Part shown: positions 15,159 to 23,810 of the stretch, piece after piece | How the letters are laid out: each line of letters starts with the position of its first letter | Numbering within the stretch: the first letter of the stretch is position 1 | Origin: JAVBPT01 sp031549455 | GTDB lineage: Bacteria; Bacillota; Clostridia; Lachnospirales; JAKSVV01 | Assembly (NCBI GenBank): GCA_031549455.1 | Contig: JAVBPT010000062.1 | Location: 1 to 32,417 of the forward strand | Direction of reading: 5' to 3' | Length of the DNA: 32,417 bases | The notes under the pieces: generated by a model | What the model was told of the DNA's origin: nothing | Database searches by the model: none | Seen by the model: only the letters and a program-made list of their open reading frames with translations | Made by a program: the position numbers and the translations under genes

Positions 15159-15191
15159 CCCCATAACTCCTGTCTTCTTTGAATAAAAATC

Positions 15192-15219
15192 ATTATACCC
15201 TAGATTATTTCAGTGTCAA
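15192..15219 (-). promoter_or_regulatory. Consensus promoter of the ABC-thiI-proS-cinA operon
   Basis: On the minus strand a perfect TTGACA and a perfect TATAAT are separated by 16 nt, 34 nt upstream of the ABC gene start. It lies inside the last part of a possible 36-codon open frame. Confidence 0.85.
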
Positions 15220-15310
15220 GCTTCCCTTCCTGTTCTTCAACAGGTTGGTCAATGTGTATTCCCATTTTACAACTAAAGAGATCCTCACATTTCGAGCTAT
15301 ATTTTACCAT
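15200..15310 (-). CDS. Possible 36-residue small protein upstream of the degenerate ABC gene
   Basis: An ATG at 15310 with a good GAGGG ribosome binding site 5 nt upstream opens a 36-codon frame ending at TAG 15202-15200. The product is hydrophilic and acidic, has two Cys (KCEDLFSC) and no membrane segment. A possible promoter lies further upstream (extended -10 TGATAGAAT near 15345). Its end overlaps the ABC promoter, so the two signals compete for the same bases. I recognise no family; the frame may be chance. Confidence 0.35.
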   Translation of the reverse strand: MVKYSSKCEDLFSCKMGIHIDQPVEEQEGKLDTEII

Positions 15311-15363
15311 ATTTTCCCTCGTTCTCTTTTTTATTCTAGTGTTCATTCTATCACAGATTCTAA

Positions 15364-15380
15364 AAAAAGGGAACCTTTTT
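15364..15380 (-). terminator. Second, weaker terminator hairpin after the beta-propeller gene
   Basis: On the minus strand a 7-bp stem AAAAAGG/CCTTTTT with a TTC loop continues into further T residues. It lies 20 nt beyond the first hairpin and could act as backup. Confidence 0.5.
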
Positions 15381-15399
15381 CGGCAAAATTTAGACAGAG

Positions 15400-15426
15400 A
15401 AAATGCAGGCTACAAACCTGCATTTT
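15400..15426 (-). terminator. Terminator hairpin after the beta-propeller gene
   Basis: A perfect 10-bp inverted repeat AAAATGCAGG/CCTGCATTTT with a 7-nt loop begins 5 nt after the stop at 15431. The T-run is within the stem (TTTT) and is followed by CTC, so the U-tract is short. Confidence 0.7.
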
Positions 15427-15430
15427 GGCT

Positions 15431-17767
15431 TTATTCATAAATGATATCATACTTTCCATCGGTATCCATCTTAAAACTCAAACTGCCAACTGTTTTTCCA
15501 GTCTCAAAATCGCTCGATTGAATCATAGCATTTGATAATGAGTAGATGGCGTCCTTAATGTATACAAGCCTTTGGATTCTCTTATTGTAGTTATAATAAT
15601 AATTTCCCGCTTTTTTATACTCTTCCTCACTCACATGGGTGAGTTTGTATTTTAGATTAAACCCCTTTTCCAGATCCAGTGAGTACACATACGCTCCCTC
15701 AAATTCAAAGACGGTATTGTTATCAGAGACCTGTTGATACACTGTAATCGGTAAAGCAAATAGGTTTTTTTGTTTTGAGAAGAGCAACGCTCTTGGATTT
15801 TGAAGCACAATCGACTCCGTACCTCTTGCACCAATGACCTCCACAAATTGTTGGATTGGGTTCTCCACGTCCGTTACATCAAAAAGCGCAATCTTCATTC
15901 CCTGCGTCAATGCCCCGGTCTTGGTTTCAATCGTATCCTTTCCAAACCCGATAATATGATTTTCATCATATGGATGCAAATAGTTACTAAATCCAGGTAT
16001 TTTGAGCGCTCCTAGTATTTTTGGTGCTTTGGGTTCTTTTAAATCGATCACAAAAAGCGGATCCACATTCTTAAACGTCACCATATAGGCGCGATCTCCC
16101 ATAAACCTTGTGCTATAGATTCGTTCGCCCGGCGCGATCTGAGTGATCTCTCCCACCTTATACATCGAATCATTCAGAACAAATAGATTGCTACATTGTA
16201 TGCTTTGCCTTGTCTTTTCATCCCAGCGATTGGTGGTGGTGGCGATCCTAAAGTAAGCACCCTGCTCGTCCATTGAATATTGGTTGATGAGATATCCCTC
16301 AACCTCCCCTTTATTTAAATACGTCGTTCTCCCTTGCTCCATTGAGAATTTGTAAACATCTGTGGCATTCTTTTCATAATTTTGAACAGATACATAAATG
16401 TTTTCTAAAGAAGCATAGATATTGTCTCCTGCTCCCAGGTAAGATTCCACATTCATTTTTGCATTTGCATTTAAATCCAGACTTCCAATCGTCATATAAC
16501 TCGCTGTTGTAATCGGCAAAATACAATTTATTTTTTGAATACTCACTTCCTCTTCTTTTGTCATGTTGGTATCCTTATAAAGCGGCAGGATCTCATCCAT
16601 ACTTCGAATGTATTTATTGGATACAAAATATAAGTATTGGTCTATTTTTCTTGCCGATACATAATCCCCTTCAATCTGTGCCTCTCTTTTTAGTACAATA
16701 TCGTTCTTATTTTCGATATTGTAAATATAAACCCTGGTATAGCTGGTTGAAGTATAATAAGGTTTTCCAATGAAAGAGCGTACATTTTCAACCAAATTGG
16801 TTGCATATACTTTGCTTTCATACACATTGCCTAATACCACCAGATTCTTTTCATCCACAAACATTTCAATCGGCCTAAACTCCGAACCATAGGAAAGTTC
16901 CTTCACAAGTTTCATATTGTTGGGTGTACTGGCATCAATAATCAACACCTTATTCCCATTTAGTTGATAAATGTATTTCCCATCTGTCTTGACCACATCC
17001 CCCTCGTCTACTCCCTCAACCTGAACATTGGTTTTGGAATAGTCTTCAGGCTTGGCATTGGTATCTTGAGCAGTTGACCCGCTTGCGCTCTTCTCTATTG
17101 AGGGAGCCACCAAATCCATGGTAATCGCCTCATTAAAATACCCGGTTTCACGAACGAAGCCTTCCAGTAGCTTTTTTAATTCTTCTTTACTTTCTACCTT
17201 CGGAAGCACATTCACCATTCGAATAATGCCATCGATCCTGGCTTTATCTTTAGCAGCATCCACGATGTCTTTCTGATTACTGATGATAATAAGCCCTTTG
17301 TCGTAAAAAACCTCTTTTCCAAAAGCCTCGCTCACCGCTCGAAGCGGAACCAAAGTTCTGTTATTTAGACCAATCGCTTTAATAGGCATGGTTTGTGTCT
17401 TTCCATCAATCACAAGCTTATCTGAATCAATCATAAGACCAATTGTCTTTTTTCCAAGTGTGATGGTTACCTTTTTTGTTTGTTCGTCCCATCCCACAAT
17501 GCCGCCCAAACTCTCTGCGATGAATCGGACCGGAACCAGTGTGGAACCCTCTACCACAGTTGGAACCACCAAGAGGTTCTCATCAATATTTCTCTTCTGT
17601 CTTCGAACATAGGCGTTTGAATTCCCTACATAAAGCAAAATCGCATCTTCCATCCCCTTTAACAGATCACTCTCATCCGCCGCACTGGTTGCGCTATTTC
17701 CCTTCATAATAATAAATCCAATTAGAAAAATGGCCAAAAGAGCCGTAATTGAAATCCATTTTTTCAT
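15431..17767 (-). CDS. Secreted beta-propeller protein with copper amine oxidase N-terminal-like (stalk) domains
   Basis: The 778-residue protein has an N-terminal signal anchor (MKKWISITALLAIFLIGFII). It then has two copies of the stalk-type module named after copper amine oxidase N-termini: STLVPVRFIAESLGGIVGWD with KKVTITLG, and RTLVPLRAVSEAFGKEVFYD with LIIIS. After a linker the rest (about 240-778) is a Beta_propel-type domain, opened by the typical VEGVDEGDVVKTDGKYIY motif and containing repeated YMVTFKNVDPLFVIDL-like blades. Such proteins sit outside the membrane on Clostridia; no enzyme role is assigned. The start ATG 17767 has GGGAGG 4 nt upstream; a TTG at 17779 overlaps that site. 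It follows the GT-C-like gene by 45 nt. Confidence 0.88.
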   Translation of the reverse strand: MKKWISITALLAIFLIGFIIMKGNSATSAADESDLLKGMEDAILLYVGNSNAYVRRQKRNIDENLLVVPTVVEGSTLVPVRFIAESLGGIVGWDEQTKKVTITLGKKTIGLMIDSDKLVIDGKTQTMPIKAIGLNNRTLVPLRAVSEAFGKEVFYDKGLIIISNQKDIVDAAKDKARIDGIIRMVNVLPKVESKEELKKLLEGFVRETGYFNEAITMDLVAPSIEKSASGSTAQDTNAKPEDYSKTNVQVEGVDEGDVVKTDGKYIYQLNGNKVLIIDASTPNNMKLVKELSYGSEFRPIEMFVDEKNLVVLGNVYESKVYATNLVENVRSFIGKPYYTSTSYTRVYIYNIENKNDIVLKREAQIEGDYVSARKIDQYLYFVSNKYIRSMDEILPLYKDTNMTKEEEVSIQKINCILPITTASYMTIGSLDLNANAKMNVESYLGAGDNIYASLENIYVSVQNYEKNATDVYKFSMEQGRTTYLNKGEVEGYLINQYSMDEQGAYFRIATTTNRWDEKTRQSIQCSNLFVLNDSMYKVGEITQIAPGERIYSTRFMGDRAYMVTFKNVDPLFVIDLKEPKAPKILGALKIPGFSNYLHPYDENHIIGFGKDTIETKTGALTQGMKIALFDVTDVENPIQQFVEVIGARGTESIVLQNPRALLFSKQKNLFALPITVYQQVSDNNTVFEFEGAYVYSLDLEKGFNLKYKLTHVSEEEYKKAGNYYYNYNKRIQRLVYIKDAIYSLSNAMIQSSDFETGKTVGSLSFKMDTDGKYDIIYE

Positions 17768-17812
17768 ACATCCTCCCAAAATTCTTTTTATTTTATTAAA
17801 CGTTTTCTACTT

Positions 17813-19660
17813 TTAAATAGTTTCATGATCGCACAAAAAATACTCGACTTTCTCTCCCACCTGGTTAAGTTTGTAAATAAGAATCCCGCCCTTCTCCAAG
17901 TCCTCTCCAAAAGCAGGCCTTAACACTTCTTTGCGTTCGATCCTATCCAAATCAAGCACAACATAGTTCACCTCGTATTGTTTGAAATAGTCTATCACTC
18001 TTTCAATTGATGAATACTCGCTCATGTTTAGGTACCTCACCCTTCTCGGCAAGCTATCGTACTCCATTGCATAAATAAAAAGTGAAGACTCATTTTCAGA
18101 GATGTATAAAATACGGTCCTGATTCTCCATCCCAACGTCTGAGAAAGTCGCGCTCATCTCTTTGGCCTTTCTGTGCTCTTCCGTAAAATAATATACATTT
18201 GTCTCCGGCTTGTACCAGATGTGTAAATACTGTATTGGGTTGCAGCTAAGTGCAACAACAAAGATCACCGATAAAATAAGGATCAGGGCTTTCTTTTGAT
18301 GCTTGGACTCTCTGGTTATATGGAGCCCAGAGATATAGGCGAAGATCATCATAAATGCCATCAGGCATGTCCCCGTATAACGATACTCCTCGGATGAAAA
18401 TCGAATGAAGTTAACATAGATCACATAGAGCCCAATTAAAAACAAAATGCTGCCCACCCCAAGGTAGCCAAACATCTTTCGTATTTGTTTCTTATCCTCC
18501 CTCGGTAACGATAAAAATAGGAAAGCGGATACCAATAAGAACAAAATAACGTAATAAAGAACAGGCATCTCCCTGGTAAAAGCGTTTTTAAATTGATAGA
18601 TGTTTTGAATATATTCTCGAATAATCGTCTTCTTATAGGAATCCATCGGTGATCGTAGAGCGTATTCTACGGATAAATCTTTGGTTACCTCTCTATGATT
18701 TGAAATCACTTTGTTCTGATTATAACATATTTTCCAGCTCATATTCAAGCCAATCGGTAGCAAAAGCAACAATATCAACAGCAGAATGCTTTTTTGCTTC
18801 TCCTTGATTCGCTTAACCCACAAAGCCCTATTTTTCAAATCCAACTCTTTTAGTAGCCGTGCTGCTATGATCAGATAGGAAAACATGACCCCTGTTCCGA
18901 GTTTTAACAAGCTTAGATTGGTTGTTAAAATGAAAATGGGAAAGAGCTCTTTTTGGGTTATAGCATAAATGAGACCCACCGCGAAGTAAACACCAAGCTC
19001 CATATCCACAAGCAAGGTATTAAACCCATAAGAATAGGTATTAAAAATAGGAAACAAAAAGAAAATGCAAATAGACAAGATAGAGGCCAACCAGCTTTTT
19101 TTTCGGTCCTCTGTCGTCTTGCTGATCATCTCAATAAACCAAGAAAGCAGACTAATTAGTCCCAAAGACTTAATGATGTAGACCACGCCTTCCTTGTACC
19201 CAAATAGTCTTGTCATTGCGTAACAGATAGGGATGAAGGCAGGCATATATCCTACCTCCTCAAGAGGTGTATACGGAACAAAGTAGGCATCGTAGTCCAC
19301 CATTTGTTTAACCGCCTTCATCCAGTGTGAAAAATCATCATGCACATAAACCTTTTGTCTAATTGTCAGCGTCAAGAGACAAAGGAGAGTAAGAAGAAAA
19401 AACAAAAACGCAGGAGACAGCCACTCTGCTTTTTGAATTCTTGCTTTCGAAAAAAAGAAAACAAGCAGAATAAATCCAATTCCAATCACAAAGTATGCAC
19501 CCACTTTAAGGAAAGAGAAAATTAAAAATAGGTACATTAAAAAGCTCATGCTCCCATAAGCCATAAAAAGAGATAATCCCAGGCTCATTTTCTTAAAGCA
19601 TGCCTTATAAAAAACAGTATAACCAAACATTGAAAGAACAAATAGAAGAACCGCGATCAT
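17813..19660 (-). CDS. Polytopic membrane protein, GT-C glycosyltransferase-like
   Basis: The 615-residue protein has about 11-12 membrane helices and a soluble C-terminal domain (about 490-615). An acidic pair follows the third or fourth helix in an outer loop (YVHDDFSHWMKAVKQM, about 106-121), the position of the catalytic Asp/Glu motif in PMT/ArnT-type GT-C enzymes, which use polyprenyl-phosphate sugars. I cannot name a family. The start overlaps the end of the GT2-GtrA gene by 4 nt (ATGA), so the two are coupled: the GT2 could charge undecaprenyl phosphate with a sugar, GtrA could help flip it, and this protein could transfer it outside. That pathway is inferred from gene order and fold class. 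Confidence 0.7.
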   Translation of the reverse strand: MIAVLLFVLSMFGYTVFYKACFKKMSLGLSLFMAYGSMSFLMYLFLIFSFLKVGAYFVIGIGFILLVFFFSKARIQKAEWLSPAFLFFLLTLLCLLTLTIRQKVYVHDDFSHWMKAVKQMVDYDAYFVPYTPLEEVGYMPAFIPICYAMTRLFGYKEGVVYIIKSLGLISLLSWFIEMISKTTEDRKKSWLASILSICIFFLFPIFNTYSYGFNTLLVDMELGVYFAVGLIYAITQKELFPIFILTTNLSLLKLGTGVMFSYLIIAARLLKELDLKNRALWVKRIKEKQKSILLLILLLLLPIGLNMSWKICYNQNKVISNHREVTKDLSVEYALRSPMDSYKKTIIREYIQNIYQFKNAFTREMPVLYYVILFLLVSAFLFLSLPREDKKQIRKMFGYLGVGSILFLIGLYVIYVNFIRFSSEEYRYTGTCLMAFMMIFAYISGLHITRESKHQKKALILILSVIFVVALSCNPIQYLHIWYKPETNVYYFTEEHRKAKEMSATFSDVGMENQDRILYISENESSLFIYAMEYDSLPRRVRYLNMSEYSSIERVIDYFKQYEVNYVVLDLDRIERKEVLRPAFGEDLEKGGILIYKLNQVGEKVEYFLCDHETI

Positions 19661-20685
19661 TTCTTTCTCCTAAATATAAAGATGTGTTGTATTTTATAAC
19701 TTGCCAAAAATAAAACTGCATCCACAATGACTTTAATAAGCACCTCATTTGAGCGAAAATATCCATAGATATATTCCACTAACATAATGGAAAGTGTCAG
19801 CTGTATCGCCACCAGAAGATAGTATTTTAAAACTGAAAACTTCGAACTATGTTTGAAAACAATCTTCCGGTTGATCCAGTAATTTGTAAAAGAGGATACC
19901 GCCCTTGCAAAAACAGAACCAATGAGGATGGACCCATTAAACAGATTGAATAAAAGTTTAAACAGCAAAATATCCACCAAAAATGAAAAGAGTGAAGAAA
20001 AAATATACTTAAAAAAAATCGAATAAATTTTAATTGAATCCGTAAGCGGGTTGAAATGAGAGAGCTTATTTCCATCCAGATAAATGGTCTGTATTTCCAA
20101 CTCCCTCAGTCTGATATTCTGATTTTTAAATTCAATCAGCATGTTGGTCTCATATTCATAGCGTTCCCCTGGTGTGTTTAGCAGGACGGAAAGATGCGTT
20201 CTTGGAATGGCCCGAAGCCCTGTCTGTGTATCGGATATATCAAGACCAATTAGAAAGCTTAGAATGCCCTTGGTAAGCACATTTCCAAATCGGCTTTTTA
20301 GGGGAATACTTTTCTCCTTAAAATTTCTGGTTCCAAGAATGACCTCATCCTTATTTTCGACCATACACTCCGCCACGAGTTTAATGTCCTCTGGTGTATG
20401 CTGTCCATCATCGTCACAGGTAAGCACCCCATCTGTCTCCATCTCATTTAAAATGTAATTGAAGCCCGTTTTTAAGGCTCTTCCTTTTCCCAGGTTAATG
20501 GCGTGGTTTAAAACAACTCCTGTTTTTTTAAGCTCATCGAAAATGACGGTTTTCTCTTTCGAGCTCCCATCGTTTACAAAAACAAATTTACAAAATCCAA
20601 TCCTTTTAAGGTTTTCCACCACATCCAGAATCTTTTCGGTCGGATCTAATGTAGGAATTAAAATTGTAATGTTTGAAAGTTCCAT
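19657..20685 (-). CDS. GT2 glycosyltransferase fused to GtrA membrane domain
   Basis: The 342-residue protein has an N-terminal dolichol-phosphate-mannose-synthase-like GT2 domain (about 4-215) with VNDGSS, NLGKGRALKTGF, the metal site TCDDDGQH and the DTQTGLRAI motif. A C-terminal GtrA domain has four membrane helices (about 222-335) and NYWINRKIVF. The expected reaction is transfer of a sugar from a nucleotide sugar to polyprenyl phosphate on the cytoplasmic face; GtrA domains are linked to flipping. I chose ATG 20685 because AAAGGA lies about 6 nt upstream; a TTG at 20703 in frame has none. It starts 11 nt after ruvX and overlaps the GT-C-like gene by 4 nt. Confidence 0.9.
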   Translation of the reverse strand: MELSNITILIPTLDPTEKILDVVENLKRIGFCKFVFVNDGSSKEKTVIFDELKKTGVVLNHAINLGKGRALKTGFNYILNEMETDGVLTCDDDGQHTPEDIKLVAECMVENKDEVILGTRNFKEKSIPLKSRFGNVLTKGILSFLIGLDISDTQTGLRAIPRTHLSVLLNTPGERYEYETNMLIEFKNQNIRLRELEIQTIYLDGNKLSHFNPLTDSIKIYSIFFKYIFSSLFSFLVDILLFKLLFNLFNGSILIGSVFARAVSSFTNYWINRKIVFKHSSKFSVLKYYLLVAIQLTLSIMLVEYIYGYFRSNEVLIKVIVDAVLFLASYKIQHIFIFRRKK

Positions 20686-20696
20686 ATTCTTTCCTT

Positions 20697-21134
20697 TCAC
20701 CAAGGCATTTTTAAACCACTTGCATCCAAATAATTTTGTAAAATCAAACTTGCCGCCACCTTATCCACAACCTTCTTTCTTTTTTTCCAACTCATTCCAG
20801 CCTCTTTCAGCATATTGGTTGTCTGCACGGTCGTGAGACGCTCATCCCAAAGCACAATCTCAAGCTCCGTATGTCCCGAAAGTTTTTCTTTAAAAAGCAT
20901 TACCTTCTCCGCACTGCTTCCTAGTGTATTGTTCATATTTTTAGGCAAACCGATTACAATCTTGTCCACTTTATACTCTTTTATAATTTGAAGAATCCGC
21001 TCAATACTTGGCTTTAGATTTTGCTCATCCTCCCTTCTTATAATTTCTAGCCCGTTTGCCGTAATATGTAATTCATCGCTTACCGCGACTCCGATCGTTT
21101 TGTTCCCATAATCAAGTGCCATTATTCTTCCCAT
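20697..21134 (-). CDS. ruvX: Putative pre-16S rRNA nuclease / Holliday junction resolvase-like YqgF (RuvX)
   Basis: This RNase H-fold protein (145 residues) has the family motifs MALDYGNKTIGVAVSD (first catalytic Asp), VIGLPKNMNNTLG, WDERLTT and a final DKVAASLILQNYLD. YqgF matures the 16S rRNA 5' end in E. coli; the resolvase label is from homology. Start ATG 21134 is favoured over ATG 21143, since AAGGATGG lies 6-9 nt upstream of the former and touches the latter. A candidate promoter lies at 21155-21182. In many Clostridia ruvX sits beside alaS, not here. Confidence 0.92.
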   Translation of the reverse strand: MGRIMALDYGNKTIGVAVSDELHITANGLEIIRREDEQNLKPSIERILQIIKEYKVDKIVIGLPKNMNNTLGSSAEKVMLFKEKLSGHTELEIVLWDERLTTVQTTNMLKEAGMSWKKRKKVVDKVAASLILQNYLDASGLKMPW

Positions 21135-21154
21135 GTTTTCCATCCTTTTTAGTT

Positions 21155-21182
21155 AGTATAGTCTTATAATTTAAAAAAGCAA
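21155..21182 (-). promoter_or_regulatory. Candidate internal promoter before ruvX
   Basis: On the minus strand TTGCTT and TATACT are separated by 16 nt, in the 78-nt gap between mtaB and ruvX. It may drive ruvX, the two glycosyltransferases and the beta-propeller gene separately from the uppS-rseP operon. Confidence 0.5.
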
Positions 21183-21212
21183 CTAACGTCCATTCTAATA
21201 TCCACCATCCAC

Positions 21213-22532
21213 TTATTCACTTATTTCACCTCGCATATAGGGTCCTTTGGTCCCTGTTAATTTTATCTTTACAAATTGGTTTGCTAACGTTTTTTCCTGC
21301 TTTGGGAGCAGCACCTCCAAATAGTTTGTGGTATGCCCCAATTCATACCATTCCCCTTCTATCTCGACCACTTGTTCAAACAAAACTTCTAGCTTTTTTC
21401 CCATGAACTGCTCTTTAAAGTCCGTTTCACTTTGTTTTGTCACTTTTTCTAATGTCTTTTCTCTCACCCTTTTTATGGCATCTGTCACTTGATTCATCTT
21501 GCTAGCAACCGTTCCCTCCCTGATGGAGTAAGTGAAAATATGTACCTTCGAAAAACCGATATCCCTCACCGCCCCACACGACGCCTCAAACTCCTCTTCT
21601 GTCTCCTCTGGAAAGCCCACTATGATATCTGTTGTAATGGCCACCCCTTCTATATTTTGTTTCAAAAGTGCTACTTTTTCCTTATAGGTTTCGATGTTAT
21701 ATTTTCGGTTCATTCGATTTAAAACACTGTTGGATCCACTTTGCAGTGAAAGATGAAAATGATTACATAGCTTTTTGCTTCGTCTTGCAAATACTATAAA
21801 CCGTTCGTCAACAATGCTTTGCTCTAGTGAACTCAACCTTATTCTATGTAGCTCTTCAACCTGCTCCATCTCCTCCAATAGATCCATTAGAGTTATTCCA
21901 CGATCAGATCCATAAGAAGCCACCTCAATTCCTGTAATCACCACTTCTTTCACGCCATGTGACACCAGTCTTCTCACCTCTTCTATGATCTCTTCCTTGT
22001 TTCGGCTTCTATTCCTGCCCCTTACATAAGGGATAATGCAATAGGAGCAAAAATTGTTACAACCATCCTGTACCTTAACATAAGCTCGAGTTCGGTCGTA
22101 GGTTTTTGATAGACTCATTTCTTCATAATCCTTATAGTGACTCACATCCTCAATGCAAACCACACTTTGGTTGCTTCTTGTAAATGCCAAAATTCGTTCT
22201 AAGATCTTTGCTTTATCTTTTGTACCAATTAGAATGTCTATATCATCGAGACTCAACTTGGTTCCTTTGTTTTGAATGTTTTCTTGTTCTTTCTGTATAT
22301 AGCAACCCACCGCTACAATAACCGCATTTTGATTTTGTCTTCTCGCTCTGCCAATCATTTTCCTGGATTTTTTCTCAGCAAGCGCGGTCACTGCACAGGT
22401 GCTAATAATATAGACATCAGAAAAAGCATCGAAATCTACAATCTCGTGCCCCTTTTCCTCAAAACTTTCTAATATTGCATCCAATTCATACTTATTTACT
22501 TTGCACCCCAAGTTGATCCCTGCTATCTTCAT
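21213..22532 (-). CDS. mtaB: tRNA t6A37 methylthiotransferase MtaB
   Basis: The 439-residue radical SAM enzyme converts t6A37 to ms2t6A37 in tRNAs reading ANN codons. The UPF0004 domain carries cluster ligands Cys10, Cys46 and Cys77. The radical SAM motif is CNNFCSYC (Cys158, Cys162, Cys165), followed by IPYVRGRNRSR and the MtaB-type GIEVASYG. A TRAM-like domain occupies the last 60 residues. Starting sequence MKIAGINLGCKVNKYE is diagnostic of MtaB rather than MiaB or RimO. It begins 8 nt after rseP; the AGGTAA site overlaps the rseP stop. Confidence 0.96.
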   Translation of the reverse strand: MKIAGINLGCKVNKYELDAILESFEEKGHEIVDFDAFSDVYIISTCAVTALAEKKSRKMIGRARRQNQNAVIVAVGCYIQKEQENIQNKGTKLSLDDIDILIGTKDKAKILERILAFTRSNQSVVCIEDVSHYKDYEEMSLSKTYDRTRAYVKVQDGCNNFCSYCIIPYVRGRNRSRNKEEIIEEVRRLVSHGVKEVVITGIEVASYGSDRGITLMDLLEEMEQVEELHRIRLSSLEQSIVDERFIVFARRSKKLCNHFHLSLQSGSNSVLNRMNRKYNIETYKEKVALLKQNIEGVAITTDIIVGFPEETEEEFEASCGAVRDIGFSKVHIFTYSIREGTVASKMNQVTDAIKRVREKTLEKVTKQSETDFKEQFMGKKLEVLFEQVVEIEGEWYELGHTTNYLEVLLPKQEKTLANQFVKIKLTGTKGPYMRGEISE

Positions 22533-22540
22533 GACATTAC

Positions 22541-23797
22541 CTAATATTTAATAATTCTGGCGATGTCATTGAAGAGCACAAATACCATAAGAAGCATAAG
22601 AAGTACAAACCCCACAAAGTGAATCCATCCTTCTTTTTCAACATCCATTGGTTTTTTTCGAACCACTTCAACGAGCATAATAAGTAATCTTCCTCCATCG
22701 AGCGCCGGAAGCGGAAGTAAGTTAATAATACCAAGGTTGATGCTCAACATCGCCGAAAAGACAAGAAGGCTGAAAAGAATATTCCGTACCACTTCTAAAA
22801 CTTTGTTTGAGCTTTCAAGTCCATTGTTGTAAGTATCCCCCATCATCTTCACAATTCCTACCGGACCTGCTATTTGATTACTACTAATCTGACCGCTCAC
22901 AATTTTATACAAACTTAAATAGGTCACTTCTACATAGTAAACTGTCTTTTTTAATCCATTTACAATTCCATTAAGGAAGTTTGGCGTTTCTTGCTCTGCA
23001 AGTAATCCGAGAATCCTGTGTACATTCACTTGATTGGCCATTAGAACCTTTTTGTCATTTTCAGTTAAGATCATATCTGCTGCTCCTCCTAGGAGTCTTA
23101 CCCTTACCTCTTCGTTGTCCTTTATCTCTTTATCAACATTCTCGATCTCATTTAACTTCTTCCCGTTAATCGTATAAATCATATCATCCTTTGCAAAGGA
23201 AGTCTCCAGATCTTTTTGTGTGGTAATCAAAAGTGTTTGTATATAGGGAATGGAAACCGCAATCTTTTCTCCATTTCGATTGATTCCAAGATTTACTGTG
23301 CCATTTTCCGAACTATCAAGTGCTACATGTAGTCTAAGTTCATCCATCATGGTCACCTTTTTATCATTCACACTTATAATTTGATCGCCAGGTAATACCC
23401 CTGTGGCCTCCGCTGGATAGTTAGGAGACACCTCTTTTATAGTGGATAACTCCATCGGCGTAAACCAGGAAATAAAAATGAGCACTAAGATGGCATACAC
23501 AATATTTAAAAGTGCTCCACTTACCACAACAATCATTCTGGCCCACACAGATTTATTACACAAACCGTTGGGATCGTCTGAGGATTCATCCTCTCCCACC
23601 ATTTTACAATATCCACCGATTGGTAAAATACGAATCGTAAATAAGGCGTTCTTACCTTTCCAGCTAAGTAATTTAGGTCCCATCCCAATTGCAAACTCTT
23701 CTACTTTTACGCCATTTTTAATCGCTGCATAATAGTGTCCAAATTCATGGACCACAACCAGTATGGAAAACATAATCAGTGCTATAATAATCGACAT
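22541..23797 (-). CDS. rseP: Site-2 membrane metalloprotease RseP
   Basis: The 418-residue site-2 protease has HEFGH (17-21) in the first helix, the PIGGYCKM strand, PDZ region(s) between about 115 and 265, and the second active-site motif INLLPLPALDGGRL in a late helix. It cleaves anti-sigma factors or signal peptides within the membrane. A second PDZ-like segment (about 190-250: FAKDDMIYTINGKKL) makes it longer than the single-PDZ enzymes of about 340 residues common in Clostridia. GAGGT lies 6 nt upstream. It follows cdsA by 13 nt, with no dxr in between. Confidence 0.95.
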   Translation of the reverse strand: MSIIIALIMFSILVVVHEFGHYYAAIKNGVKVEEFAIGMGPKLLSWKGKNALFTIRILPIGGYCKMVGEDESSDDPNGLCNKSVWARMIVVVSGALLNIVYAILVLIFISWFTPMELSTIKEVSPNYPAEATGVLPGDQIISVNDKKVTMMDELRLHVALDSSENGTVNLGINRNGEKIAVSIPYIQTLLITTQKDLETSFAKDDMIYTINGKKLNEIENVDKEIKDNEEVRVRLLGGAADMILTENDKKVLMANQVNVHRILGLLAEQETPNFLNGIVNGLKKTVYYVEVTYLSLYKIVSGQISSNQIAGPVGIVKMMGDTYNNGLESSNKVLEVVRNILFSLLVFSAMLSINLGIINLLPLPALDGGRLLIMLVEVVRKKPMDVEKEGWIHFVGFVLLMLLMVFVLFNDIARIIKY

Positions 23798-23810
23798 AGA
23801 TACCTCTTTT

